Below the pieces are notes generated by a model. That model searched no databases. It worked only from the letters and a program-made list of their open reading frames with translations, and was not told the origin of the DNA. The position numbers and the translations under genes are program-made. Positions 8,963-17,071 of a DNA stretch of 64,000 nucleotides are shown piece by piece; position 1 is the first letter of the stretch, and each line of letters starts with the position of its first letter. Source of the DNA: Actinopolyspora mortivallis DSM 44261 (GTDB lineage Bacteria; Actinomycetota; Actinomycetes; Mycobacteriales; Pseudonocardiaceae); assembly GCF_000384035.1 (NCBI RefSeq), contig NZ_KB913024.1, positions 1,193,655 through 1,257,654 of the forward strand. The letters run 5' to 3'.

Positions 8963-9895
8963 ATGAGCACCTCGACGTCGCCCTCCGCACCCCGGCGGGT
9001 GCTGCTGGCCACCTGCTCCTCCCGGCCCGAGGCCGCCTCGGACGAGGGGGTGCTGCCGAAGGCGCTGGAGGAACTCGGCCTGGCGGCCGACTGGGTGGTC
9101 TGGGACGAGGCCGGCTCGGCCGCGGAGGAGGCCGACCTGGTGGTACTGCGCACCACCTGGGACTACACCAGCAGGCTGGAGGAGTTCCTGCGCTGGTGCG
9201 ACTCGGTGCCCGCCCTGGCGAATCCGGCTCGGGTGGTGCGGTGGAACACCGACAAGCGTTATCTGGTCGAGCTGACCGAAGCCGGTGTTCCGGTCACTCC
9301 CACCCGACTCGTGGAGCCGGGGGAGACGGTGCCGGGATCCGGAGCCACCGGGGGAACGGACTTTCCCGACCGCGAGTTCGTGGTCAAGCCCACGGTCGGG
9401 GCGGGTTCCAGCGGAGCGCGACGCTTCCTGCCGGACCAGCGGGAGCGGGCCGTCGAACACCTGCGCACCCTGCACCGGCAGGGCACGGCAGCGCTCGTGC
9501 AGCCCTACCAGCCCGTGGTGGACCGGGAGGGCGAGACGGCCGTGGTCTTCTTCGGCGGGGTCTACTCGCACGGCTTCGTGAAGGGGCCGCTGCTGGACCC
9601 CGCCGGCGACGGTGTCGTTCCGGAGCTGGAGCGGGGATCGTTCGCCGTCGATCCCGACCCCGCCCTGCGGGCCACGGCCGAGGACGTGCTGGACGCCACC
9701 ACCGCGTTGTTGGGACTCGGCCGCCGGGAACTGCTCTACGCCCGCGTGGACCTGGTGCGTGGCGAGGACGGTGCGCCCATGTTGCTGGAACTGGAACTCA
9801 CCGAGCCGAGACTCGGCTTCGACCTCGCCGACCGGGACGCGCCGTCGCGTTTCGCCTCGGCGGTGCGCGCCGAGCTCGCGCGTCGCGGGGAGTGA
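8963..9895 (+). CDS. ATP-grasp domain protein
   Basis: 310 residues from ATG 8963, 4 bp after the preceding small gene. ATP-grasp enzymes ligate a carboxylate to an amine or thiol through an acyl-phosphate. Readable parts are an N-terminal Rossmann-like segment (RRVLLATCSS, then VVWDEAGSAAEEADLVVLRTTWDY), NPARVVRWNTDKRYLVEL at about 92-109, the ATP-binding EFVVKPTVGAGSSGARRF at about 138-155, and a metal-binding C-terminal RVDLV with LLELELTEPRLGFDLA. The WDYTSRLEEFLRWCD segment resembles DcsG-like members. The substrate is unknown; no biosynthetic cluster surrounds it. Confidence 0.75.
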   Translation: MSTSTSPSAPRRVLLATCSSRPEAASDEGVLPKALEELGLAADWVVWDEAGSAAEEADLVVLRTTWDYTSRLEEFLRWCDSVPALANPARVVRWNTDKRYLVELTEAGVPVTPTRLVEPGETVPGSGATGGTDFPDREFVVKPTVGAGSSGARRFLPDQRERAVEHLRTLHRQGTAALVQPYQPVVDREGETAVVFFGGVYSHGFVKGPLLDPAGDGVVPELERGSFAVDPDPALRATAEDVLDATTALLGLGRRELLYARVDLVRGEDGAPMLLELELTEPRLGFDLADRDAPSRFASAVRAELARRGE

Positions 9896-9962
9896 GTCCG
9901 CGCGGCGGGGCCCCACTGGTGCGACACCCCGGCGTCCCACCACGTTCCACTCCGCACGATAG

Positions 9963-10077
9963 CGGTTTCGTTCCACGAGGTGACCGGAGTCCGGTCACTC
10001 CCGATGTCGCGCATCGAGCCGGCCGGCTTGCTCACCCGTGTCGGTGAAACCTATTGTTTCAGTGGTGAGCGAAACCG
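9963..10077. promoter_or_regulatory. Cluster of GTTTC/GAAAC half-sites upstream of MarR-type gene
   Basis: The half-site GTTTC or its complement occurs at 9965-9969, 10046-10050, 10056-10060 and 10071-10075. The central pair forms the perfect dyad TGAAAC-N5-GTTTCA (10045-10061). This looks like an operator for the winged-helix regulator just downstream (autoregulation), but binding is inference. A separate 8-bp dyad GTGACCGG-AGT-CCGGTCAC lies at 9980-9998. Confidence 0.5.
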
Positions 10078-10120
10078 ATCACGGTGCTGCCGTGGTCCGA
10101 CACGGGAAGCGAGCAGGGCA

Positions 10121-10609
10121 GTGGCGGAGTACACCCAGCGCACCGACCGGCCCGCGATGTCGGAGTGGATCGAGCAGATGGCGGCGCACTTCGAGGCCAC
10201 CGAGGGAATGCCGCTGATCGCGGGACGGATCCTGGCGTTCCTGCTGATCTGCGACCCCCCGGAACGCACGGCCGCCGAGCTGTCCCACGCGCTCAACGCC
10301 AGCACCGGGTCGGTGAGCACCAACGTCCGCTTCCTGCTGCGCATGGGGATCATCTCCAAGACCACACGGCAGGGCCGTGAGGCGGCGTTGTACCGCGTGG
10401 AGGAGGAGCGCTGGCCCGAGCTGGTCAGCGCGCGTATGCACCGCATGGTCGAGTTGGAGAGCCTGCTCGAGTCCGGACTGCGCATGTTCAGCGGCCAGGG
10501 GGAACGGGCACGCAGGCTGCGCACGGTGCATGAGTTCTACCAGTGGTTGTCCGAGGAGATTCCGGAGCTGTGGCGCCGCTGGGAGCGGGACTCCCGGCGC
10601 AGGCGCTGA
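10121..10609 (+). CDS. MarR/GbsR-type winged-helix transcriptional regulator
   Basis: Start GTG 10121 (162 residues) is preferred over upstream in-frame codons because the extension is non-coding and overlaps the dyad at 10045-10061. The product has an N-terminal helix (EWIEQMAAHFEATEG), then the winged-helix core with AGRILAFLLICDPPERTAAELSHALNAS and the recognition helix region GSVSTNVRFLLRMGIISKTT, and a wing GREAALYRV. The C-terminal half is helical and rich in Glu and Arg, suitable for dimerisation. GbsR-like proteins often control transporters, but the next gene (ctaA) is convergent, so the target is not evident apart from probable autoregulation. Confidence 0.7.
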   Translation: MAEYTQRTDRPAMSEWIEQMAAHFEATEGMPLIAGRILAFLLICDPPERTAAELSHALNASTGSVSTNVRFLLRMGIISKTTRQGREAALYRVEEERWPELVSARMHRMVELESLLESGLRMFSGQGERARRLRTVHEFYQWLSEEIPELWRRWERDSRRRR

Positions 10610-10630
10610 CAGCCCCCCACCGCGCCCGTC

Positions 10631-11599
10631 TCAGGCGGGGGCTCGTTCGCTCGTTGTCGCCGACTGCCGGGACTCGGTGGGCGGAACGGGACCCCGGTAC
10701 CGGGACTCGCCCCACAGCAGCGACAGCGTGGTGATCACCAGCGTCGCCCCGGCCACGTGCAGCACGACCAGTGCCTCCGGAACCCCGATCGCGTACTGGA
10801 CGGAACCGAGGACTCCCTGCGCCAGCACCACCAGGCAGGCGGCGGTGTAGGCACGCAGCAGTCCCCTGGTCGGCGCGGCGTTGCGCAGCCAGACCCCGAA
10901 CACCGCCAGCAGACACAGGTAGGCCATCACGAACAGCCCGTGGACCTGGGTGAGCAGGGTGATGGCCACCGGAAGTCGGGGAGTGGCGGGATCACCGGCG
11001 TGCGGACCCGCCGCGGTGACCAGCGTCCCCGCCAGCACCATGCCCGCCGCCGCCACACAGGCGGCGACCAACACCCGGCGCATGCCCGTGGTGACCACCG
11101 GCCGAGGGAATTGGTCCCCCTCCCGGGTGGCCTTCACCAGCTGTCCGGCCAGCCAGATCAGCACCGCCGAGGCCGTGAAGTGCAGCGAGACGCTCCACCA
11201 GAGCAGGTCCAGCAGCACCGTCATGCCGCCGATCACCGCCTGCACCGGGACTCCGATCAGCACCGCGCCCGCCAGCAGCCTCAGCCTGGGGCGGGCCGGG
11301 CGTACGCGCCAGGCCAGCAGCAGGCAGACCAACGCGGTCGCCGCCACCACCCAGGTGAGCAGCCGGTTGCCGAACTCGACCGCCTGGTGCAGCGGTGCGA
11401 TGTCGGCGTGGGAGACCGGGACCATGCTTCCGGGGAAGCACTGCGGCCAGGTGGGGCACCCCAGTCCGGATCCGGTGACCCGGACGGTGGCGCCGGTGAC
11501 CGCGATCAGACACTGGGTCAGCAGCACCGCGACAGCCGAACCACGGACCAGACGGGCGGACGGTCGGGAGATCCGCGCGGGCAACGAGAGCGTCGGCAC
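10631..11599 (-). CDS. ctaA: Heme A synthase
   Basis: Oxidises the C8 methyl of heme O to a formyl group, giving heme A for cytochrome aa3 oxidase. Start GTG 11599 (322 residues) is chosen because a TACCAT box lies 6 nt upstream (leaderless); longer frames are Arg/Pro-rich and look non-coding. About eight membrane helices are present. Signature residues are the cysteine pair in GLGCPTWPQCFPGS after the first helix and the heme-ligand histidines in LHQAVEFGNR, SLHFTASAVL, QVHGLFVMAYL and LHVAGA. In M. tuberculosis this gene (Rv1456c) also neighbours the ABC pair and mptB. Its partner heme O synthase ctaB, located near tkt there, is absent from this window. Confidence 0.9.
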   Translation of the reverse strand: MPTLSLPARISRPSARLVRGSAVAVLLTQCLIAVTGATVRVTGSGLGCPTWPQCFPGSMVPVSHADIAPLHQAVEFGNRLLTWVVAATALVCLLLAWRVRPARPRLRLLAGAVLIGVPVQAVIGGMTVLLDLLWWSVSLHFTASAVLIWLAGQLVKATREGDQFPRPVVTTGMRRVLVAACVAAAGMVLAGTLVTAAGPHAGDPATPRLPVAITLLTQVHGLFVMAYLCLLAVFGVWLRNAAPTRGLLRAYTAACLVVLAQGVLGSVQYAIGVPEALVVLHVAGATLVITTLSLLWGESRYRGPVPPTESRQSATTSERAPA

Positions 11600-11735
11600 G
11601 GGTCGATGGTAGGCACGGGCCTCCCGGGGGGAGGCGCCGGGACCGGGATCGGTGCCGTGGGTCACCCCCGAGAGGGAGGGAGCTCGTCGAGTTCTCGCGG
11701 ACGATCCACTGCCGTGGGTGGCCCCGACGGTGCTC

Positions 11736-12590
11736 CTACTGGTGGGAGAAGATCTCCTTCGGGAAGGCTCCACCCTCGACGACGCGTGCGCTCAACGCCG
11801 AGCCGTGCTCGAAGAGCCGGTTGGCCTTGTCCTCGCCGAGGTGACGCCACGGCGCGAGCGAGGCCGCGTCGGTGGCCTGTTCGACCTCCTCCAGTAACTC
11901 CCTGCCCTGTTCGGAGAGCCCGCCGGAGTCCTCCAGCAGTCCCCGTTCGGTCAACTGTTCGGCGGTCTCGGACCACTGCTGCTCGGACCAGTGGCGGGTG
12001 CGGCGCAGGGTGGCCGCGTTCATGCCCTTGCCGGTGGCGCTCTGCAACACCAGCGCCTCCAGCGGGCCGACCAGGGCGTGCTGCAACGCGGCGATGTGCG
12101 CGTCGCCGCGGAACTCACGCAGCAGGGTCAGGGCGTGCCAGAGCCGCGTGTGGGGCTCTTTCGGTCGGGGCAGGTCCGCGTGGGCGGCGAACAGCGGTTT
12201 GCCCGCCGGAGGGCACGCCTCGGCGGCCTCCTCGGTCAACCGAGCCGCCTCCAGCACGGTCTCCGAGCGCACCGTTTCCGAGCCGAGCAGTCGTTCGAGG
12301 GCCGCCGAGGCGGCTCGGAACCTGGCGGCGACGACCTTCTCGGGAGAGGCGATCTCCCAGGCCTTGGGGATGCACGTCGCGACCAGCTCCGGGTTGAAGT
12401 TGTAGAAGGTCGCCGCCACCACCCCCGGTCCGACCGGTCCCATCGGGGCGGCTCGTCCGGCGAAGTACGACATGGATCCGGGCTCCAGGCCCAGGGCGGT
12501 CGTCTCCCGTTCCAACTCGGGAGCGAAGTAGATCATCGCGTGGGGGGCTTCGAGGGCCTTCTTGGCGCTCCTCGCGATCCGTGACTGCAT
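11736..12590 (-). CDS. SCO6745-family protein
   Basis: The start is set at ATG 12590 (284 residues), because a TAGGGT box (12603-12598) lies 7 nt upstream and overlaps the alternative GTG 12599. The sequence fits the actinobacterial SCO6745 family: AHAMIYFAPE near the start, YFAGRAAPMGPVGPGVVAATFYNFNPELV around 42-70, then IPKAWEIASPEKVVAARFRAA. The C-terminal half is helical, with a winged-helix-like segment (WSETAEQLTERGLLEDSGGLSEQGRELLEEVEQ). The function is unknown to me; a regulator or ligand-binding role is only a guess. It lies 42 bp after the ABC permease on the same strand, so it may be read from both the operon and its own promoter. Confidence 0.75.
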   Translation of the reverse strand: MQSRIARSAKKALEAPHAMIYFAPELERETTALGLEPGSMSYFAGRAAPMGPVGPGVVAATFYNFNPELVATCIPKAWEIASPEKVVAARFRAASAALERLLGSETVRSETVLEAARLTEEAAEACPPAGKPLFAAHADLPRPKEPHTRLWHALTLLREFRGDAHIAALQHALVGPLEALVLQSATGKGMNAATLRRTRHWSEQQWSETAEQLTERGLLEDSGGLSEQGRELLEEVEQATDAASLAPWRHLGEDKANRLFEHGSALSARVVEGGAFPKEIFSHQ

Positions 12591-12597
12591 GATCCGC

Positions 12598-12603
12598 ACC
12601 CTA
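12598..12603 (-). promoter_or_regulatory. TAGGGT -10 box, leaderless start for SCO6745-family gene
   Basis: On the minus strand TAGGGT (12603 to 12598) ends 7 nt before ATG 12590. No ribosome-binding site lies at normal distance. Confidence 0.5.
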
Positions 12604-12632
12604 ACGGGTGTTCTCCTTCGCGGGTCTGTGCG

Positions 12633-13466
12633 TCAGCTCACCCTGGTGGTGCGTACCGCGAGGGCTCCCGCCAGCACCCCCCAGCCGAGCAGCACGAACA
12701 GCGAGGAGACCGGGACAGTGTCCCCGACCGTGCAGGCGGTCAGCGCCCGGGCCAACGCTCCGGAGGGAAGGTAGTCGGCGACCGCGGTCATCGGTCCGGG
12801 AAGGTGTCGGGCGGGAACGGCCAGCCCGCCACCCATCAGCAGGAGGAACCAGATCGTGTTGGCGACCGCGAGCACGATCTCGGCCCGCAGCGCTCCCCCG
12901 ACCAGCACACCCCCGGCTCCGAAGGCCAGGGTTCCCAGCACGAGGACCAGCACCCCGGGCAGCGCTCCCGACGGCGAGGGGTGCCATCCGAGTGCGAACG
13001 CGGTGGCGGAGAGCACCACCGTCTGCAGCGCCACCACGGACAACGCGGCCAGCACCCGCCCGGCGATCAGCACCCACCTGGGCAGGGCGGTGGCGGTGAG
13101 TCGTTTGATGACCCCGTACCTGCGGTCGAAGCCGAGGGCGATCGCCTGACCGGTGAAAGCCGTGGACATCACGGCCAGCGCCAGGATGCGCGGAGCCACG
13201 GAGTCCACCCGGGGCGGGGTGAGCATCCCCAGCTCCAGGGTGCTCAGCCCCACGAGCAACACCAGCGGGATCAGCAGGGTGAGCAGGGTCTGTTCGGGAT
13301 GGCGCAGGGTGAGCGATATCTCCGTCCTGGTCTGCGCGAGCAGCATCCGCGCCGCTTTCGCCCTGCCGGGAGCCGGGCGGAACGTTCCCGGGGGGAAGGC
13401 GGTGGAGTCCGTCCCCATCCCGGTGCCCGTTTCCGCTCGCGGGTTGTCGAGGCCGTCGCGTGTCAC
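12633..13466 (-). CDS. ABC-2 type transporter permease
   Basis: Membrane half of a two-gene ABC exporter. Start GTG 13466 overlaps the ATPase stop by 4 nt (GTGA), so the two are translationally coupled; an in-frame extension to 13646 lies inside the ATPase gene and is rejected. The 277-residue product has a hydrophilic N-terminal 30 residues and six hydrophobic segments (TLLTLLIPLVLLVGLSTLELG, ILALAVMSTAFTGQAIALG and so on). A central EIVLAVANTIWFLLLMGGGLAVPARHLPGPM stretch is typical of ABC-2 permeases. It corresponds in position to M. tuberculosis Rv1457c. The substrate is unknown; the neighbours mptB and ctaA suggest an envelope or drug-efflux role without proving it. Confidence 0.85.
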   Translation of the reverse strand: MTRDGLDNPRAETGTGMGTDSTAFPPGTFRPAPGRAKAARMLLAQTRTEISLTLRHPEQTLLTLLIPLVLLVGLSTLELGMLTPPRVDSVAPRILALAVMSTAFTGQAIALGFDRRYGVIKRLTATALPRWVLIAGRVLAALSVVALQTVVLSATAFALGWHPSPSGALPGVLVLVLGTLAFGAGGVLVGGALRAEIVLAVANTIWFLLLMGGGLAVPARHLPGPMTAVADYLPSGALARALTACTVGDTVPVSSLFVLLGWGVLAGALAVRTTRVS

Positions 13467-14401
13467 GAGCGCAACTCCCGTCCGGTGAGGTCGAGGAAGA
13501 CGTCCTCCAGGGTGCGTCGCCCGAGCCGCAGCTCGTCGGCGAGCACTCCGTGCCGGGCGCACCAGGCCGTCACGGTGGAGATCGTCTGCGGGTCGATGTC
13601 GCCGCGCAGCAGGTATTGGCCGGGCCGGCTCTCCCACGCCGAGCACCCCTCGGGCAGTGCGGCCAGCAGCGGTTCCAGGTCGAGAGCGGGGCGGGAAGTG
13701 AAGCGCAACTCACGTCCGCGTTCCTCGCCGGAGGTCAGTTCCGTGGGGGTGCCCGCGGCCAGCACCCGCCCGTGGTCCACGATCACCACGCGGTCGGCGA
13801 GGGTCTCGGCCTCCTCCATCACGTGGGTGGTCAGCAGCACGCCGACACCGTCGGAGCGCAGGGCCGTGATCAGTTCCCACACCAGGTTGCGGGCGTGTGC
13901 GTCCATTCCGGCGGTGGGTTCGTCGAGGAAGACGAGTTCGGGACGTCCCACCAGGGCGCAGGCCAGGGAGAGGCGCTGCTGCTGACCACCGGAGAGGCGC
14001 TTGTACGGGGTGGAGCGCACCTCGCTCAGGCCCAGGGTCGCCAGCAGCCACTCCGGGTCCAGGGGGGTGGCGCAGCAGGAGGCCAGCAACCTCAGCATCT
14101 CTCCGGCGCGCACCCCGGGATAGGCCCCGCCCCCCTGGGGCATCACCCCGATCCGGGGACGCAACCGGTGTCCCTGGGTGAAGGGGTCCGTGCCGAGCAC
14201 GCGCACCCGCCCGTCGTCCGGACGCAGGAAGCCCTCGCAGATCTCCACGGTGGTGGTTTTGCCCGCCCCGTTGGGCCCGAGCAGGGCGAGGACCTCCCCG
14301 CGGTCCAGGGACAGGTCGACATCGGCCACGGCGAGGTTGCCGCCGAGTCGTTTGCTCAGCCCCTGCGCCCGCACGGCAGCGCGGTCGGCGTCTGGTTCCA
14401 C
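13463..14401 (-). CDS. ABC transporter ATP-binding protein (exporter type)
   Basis: 312 residues from GTG 14401, 11 nt after the mptB stop on the same strand. Walker A is GPNGAGKTT around residues 42-50, the Q-loop is in GVMPQGGG, the signature is RLSGGQQQR, Walker B is LVFLDEPTAGMD, and the switch is TTHVME. The last 90 residues form the extra domain common in DrrA-like ATPases. It pairs with the overlapping permease (Rv1458c/Rv1457c order). DrrAB-like systems export hydrophobic molecules, but the substrate here is undetermined. Confidence 0.9.
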   Translation of the reverse strand: MEPDADRAAVRAQGLSKRLGGNLAVADVDLSLDRGEVLALLGPNGAGKTTTVEICEGFLRPDDGRVRVLGTDPFTQGHRLRPRIGVMPQGGGAYPGVRAGEMLRLLASCCATPLDPEWLLATLGLSEVRSTPYKRLSGGQQQRLSLACALVGRPELVFLDEPTAGMDAHARNLVWELITALRSDGVGVLLTTHVMEEAETLADRVVIVDHGRVLAAGTPTELTSGEERGRELRFTSRPALDLEPLLAALPEGCSAWESRPGQYLLRGDIDPQTISTVTAWCARHGVLADELRLGRRTLEDVFLDLTGRELRS

Positions 14402-14412
14402 GCTCCGCCAGC

Positions 14413-16026
14413 CTAGGACCCCGCCGGAACACGTTCACCGCGGGTCTGCGGTAGGCCGGGGGATCTGCCCCGCAGGAGCAGCAGAATCAGGCCGAACGCG
14501 ACGAGGGCGGCGATCACGGCGAAGGGGATCATGTAGGCACGCAGGACGTAGGCCATGCCGGTGGGGGGGACCAGCAGGGCGACCACGGCGCTGATGCCGA
14601 TGATGGAGCCGCGGATCCGGGAGTCGGTGGTCGACACGGCCAGCGGGGCGAGCGCCCACAACAGGTACCAGGGGTGCAGCACCGGCCCGAGCAGCGCGAC
14701 CGCGCCCAGGGTGATGCCCAGACCCGTGAGGGGGCGGATCCGGTCACGGAAGGACAGCCACAGCAGCCACAGGCACACCACGGCGCATCCCGCGTAACCG
14801 ACGACCTTGGTGATGCTCAGCATCGCGTCGGTGTGGTTGCCGAGCCCGAGCAGCATGCTGACCCCGCCTCCGCCGAACATGCCCAGGGCGGTCATCGGTG
14901 CCAGCCACGTCTTGATGCGGTTCGGAACGTCGAAGGTCTCCATCCAGCCGAGTCCCCAGGTGCTGGTCTGGGTGATCACGGCCATGGTGACGAGGAAGAT
15001 CACGGTGAGCAGGGCGGCGGTGCGCACCAGCTCCAGCATCCCGCCGCCGCGGCGGCGTACGAGCTGGATGCCGAAGAACCCCAGCGCGATGAAGGCGGGC
15101 GGTTTGATCGCCCCGGCGATCACGATGATCACGCCCCCCACGGTGAGTCCGAGCGTTCCGCGCAGGCGGAGTCCGAGTTCGAGTCCGGCCAGCATCATCC
15201 CCAGCAGCAGGGCCTCGTTGTGCATCCCGCTGACCACGTGGAACAGCACCAGCGGGTTGGCCGCGGTGAGCCACAGCGCTCCGGAGGGGTGTACGCCGCA
15301 GCGGGCGGCCAGTCGGGGGATGGCCCAGATCGCCAGCACGAGGGAGGCGATCATGATGGTGCGCCAGGCCAGCACGCCGAAGACCACGTCGTTGCCGACG
15401 ACGAGGGCGACCACCCGGCCGAGCATGAGGAACAGGGGGCCGTACGGCGCCGGGGTGTCGCGCCAGATGTTGGGGACGTTCGCGGTGAGCGGGTGGTCCA
15501 CCCCGAGAGCCGCGTCGGGTCCCACCTGGTAGGGATCGGCCCCGCTGGCGGCCACGGCGCTCTGGGCCAGGTAGGCGTACATGTCGCGGCTGAACAACGG
15601 TGGGGCCACCGCCAGCGGTAGGGCCCACATCACCACGGTGCGTCCGAGCTGGGGTCGGGACAGTCTGCGCGGCCGTCCGGGGGCGGCGAACCGGCCCAGC
15701 CACAGCCAGGCGGTGACGATCATCAACATGCCCAGCCAGGCGCAGGCCATGGCCACGGTGGGCATCCGGGCGGGCAGTCCGATCAGGCGCATCCCGGAGA
15801 CCGGGTTGTCCACCGGGGCCGCTCCCGCTCCGATGGCCCCCACGGCGAGCAGCAGGGAGCCGGTGGTTCCGAACCTGCGGGTGAGCGCGAGTTGGCGACG
15901 TTCCCGCTCGTCGAGCGGCGCGGGGCCGCGCTGCTCGTCGGGCTCGGGGCCCGTGCTCGCTCCGAGGGGGTCCCGCTCGGACACGCCCCCACCGGGGTCT
16001 TCCGTCTCGGTCGCTGCGGCTGCCAT
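14413..16026 (-). CDS. mptB: Alpha-(1->6)-mannosyltransferase MptB (GT-C, polyprenyl-phosphate-mannose dependent)
   Basis: Builds the proximal alpha-1,6-mannan core of lipomannan-type lipoglycans from polyprenyl-phosphomannose on the outer face of the membrane (family knowledge from mycobacteria and corynebacteria). 537 residues from ATG 16026, with TAGGCT 8 nt upstream. The hydrophilic N-terminal 50 residues are acidic. About 13 membrane helices follow. The GT-C acidic motif lies in the first loop, FSRDMYAYLAQSAVAASGADPY. Further loops carry NIWRDTPAPYGPLF and VSGMHNEALLLG. The position beside sufR and the ABC pair matches Rv1459c. Confidence 0.85.
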   Translation of the reverse strand: MAAAATETEDPGGGVSERDPLGASTGPEPDEQRGPAPLDERERRQLALTRRFGTTGSLLLAVGAIGAGAAPVDNPVSGMRLIGLPARMPTVAMACAWLGMLMIVTAWLWLGRFAAPGRPRRLSRPQLGRTVVMWALPLAVAPPLFSRDMYAYLAQSAVAASGADPYQVGPDAALGVDHPLTANVPNIWRDTPAPYGPLFLMLGRVVALVVGNDVVFGVLAWRTIMIASLVLAIWAIPRLAARCGVHPSGALWLTAANPLVLFHVVSGMHNEALLLGMMLAGLELGLRLRGTLGLTVGGVIIVIAGAIKPPAFIALGFFGIQLVRRRGGGMLELVRTAALLTVIFLVTMAVITQTSTWGLGWMETFDVPNRIKTWLAPMTALGMFGGGGVSMLLGLGNHTDAMLSITKVVGYAGCAVVCLWLLWLSFRDRIRPLTGLGITLGAVALLGPVLHPWYLLWALAPLAVSTTDSRIRGSIIGISAVVALLVPPTGMAYVLRAYMIPFAVIAALVAFGLILLLLRGRSPGLPQTRGERVPAGS

Positions 16027-16034
16027 GTCGACCG

Positions 16035-16040
16035 AGCCTA
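16035..16040 (-). promoter_or_regulatory. TAGGCT -10 box of mptB
   Basis: TAGGCT on the minus strand ends 8 nt before ATG 16026, and no Shine-Dalgarno is present. The mptB message is probably leaderless or nearly so. Confidence 0.5.
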
Positions 16041-16160
16041 GCTACTCGTTCGTGGCTTCGGGTGTCAAGGGCGACTTCGTCGTGGCATCTCCCGGAGCGG
16101 GGCGGTGGGGAGTCCGCCGCCGAGCGGTTCTTGGGGCCGTGGTGTGATCCGAATCATGTG

Positions 16161-16210
16161 GTCGACCCTGCCCGCTGCTGCGGGTCGACTAATTAGGTAA
16201 CATCAGTGTT
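16161..16210 (+). promoter_or_regulatory. sufR promoter/operator region with dyads
   Basis: Two dyads precede sufR. The first is a perfect 8-bp inverted repeat GTCGACCC...GGGTCGAC (16161-16168 with 16182-16189). The second, AACA-TCAG-TGTT (16199-16210), directly abuts the GTG start. A TAGGTA -10-like box lies between them at 16194-16199. SufR is known to repress its own operon in actinobacteria, so one of these dyads is a candidate SufR site. Which one is not decidable by eye. Confidence 0.5.
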
Positions 16211-17002
16211 GTGAAAAACGTCGGAACCTCCCCCGCGGACGCGGCGAGCCCCTCGGCCGCCGCGGCGCCGGACGCCGCACGGCCCCCGGCGCCGAACGCC
16301 GCACGGCCCCCGGCGCCGAACGCCGGGGACGGGCGTACCAGGCACCTGGTCGCCCGGACGGTGCTGGAGCAGGGGCCGGTGACCGCGGCCGCGGTGGCCG
16401 AACGCCTCGGCATCAGCGCCACGGCGGTGCGCAGGCACCTCGACGCGCTCGTCGCCGACGGTGAGGCCTGCACGAGGGAGTCCTCGCGCCGTGGTCGGCG
16501 GGGAAGGGGACGTCCGGCTAAGCTGTTCCTGCTGACCGAGGCGGGTAGGGCCCGGTTCGGTCACGCCTACGACGACCTCGCCGTCTCGGCGCTGCGTTTT
16601 CTGGCCGAACAGTCCGGCGAGGAGGCGATCCGTTCGTTCGCCGAGCGGAGGATGGCCGCTCTCGTGGAGCACCACCGGGAGGCGTTGGCGGCCGGTGGGA
16701 GCGTCGCCGAACGTGCCCGGGTGCTGGCCGACGCGTTGACGCGGGAGGGCTACGCCGCCTCCACCCGCACCGTCGGCTCGGGAGAGCAGCTGTGCCAGCA
16801 CCACTGCCCGGTGGCGCATGTCGCTGCGGACTTTCCGCAGTTGTGTGAAGCCGAGACGGAGGCCTTCGCCGAAGTCCTCGGCACCCACGTGCAACGGCTG
16901 GCCACGATCGCCAACGGCGACGCGGCCTGTACCACGCACGTCCCCCACAGGTCGGACACCCGAGCGGACCGTTCGCCCGGGAGCCGACCGCGAGACTGTT
17001 GA
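16211..17002 (+). CDS. sufR: SufR, Fe-S-sensing transcriptional repressor of the suf operon
   Basis: DeoR/ArsR-like winged-helix regulator that carries an Fe-S cluster and represses suf genes when the cluster is present. 263 residues from GTG 16211. The HTH is at about 56-82 (VTAAAVAERLGISATAVRRHLDALV), followed by a basic wing GRRGRGRPAKLFLLTEAG. Cluster cysteines are C195, C199, C212 and C240, agreeing with the SufR Cys-rich C-terminus. The first 40 residues are low-complexity, with an exact 8-residue tandem repeat AARPPAPN encoded by a 24-bp duplication (16273-16320). It is the first gene of the suf operon, 69 bp before sufB. Confidence 0.9.
   Translation: MKNVGTSPADAASPSAAAAPDAARPPAPNAARPPAPNAGDGRTRHLVARTVLEQGPVTAAAVAERLGISATAVRRHLDALVADGEACTRESSRRGRRGRGRPAKLFLLTEAGRARFGHAYDDLAVSALRFLAEQSGEEAIRSFAERRMAALVEHHREALAAGGSVAERARVLADALTREGYAASTRTVGSGEQLCQHHCPVAHVAADFPQLCEAETEAFAEVLGTHVQRLATIANGDAACTTHVPHRSDTRADRSPGSRPRDC
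16273..16320 (+). repeat. 24-bp exact tandem duplication in sufR
   Basis: Two identical 24-bp units (16273-16296 and 16297-16320) encode AARPPAPN twice in the disordered N-terminus of SufR. The duplication keeps the frame. It looks recent because there is no mismatch between copies. Confidence 0.85.
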
Positions 17003-17071
17003 GCAGGGGACCGCCGAGCGGAACCCGAAACAGCAGGAGACCGCCCCGATTCCTCATGGAGGGGAGCCCGT

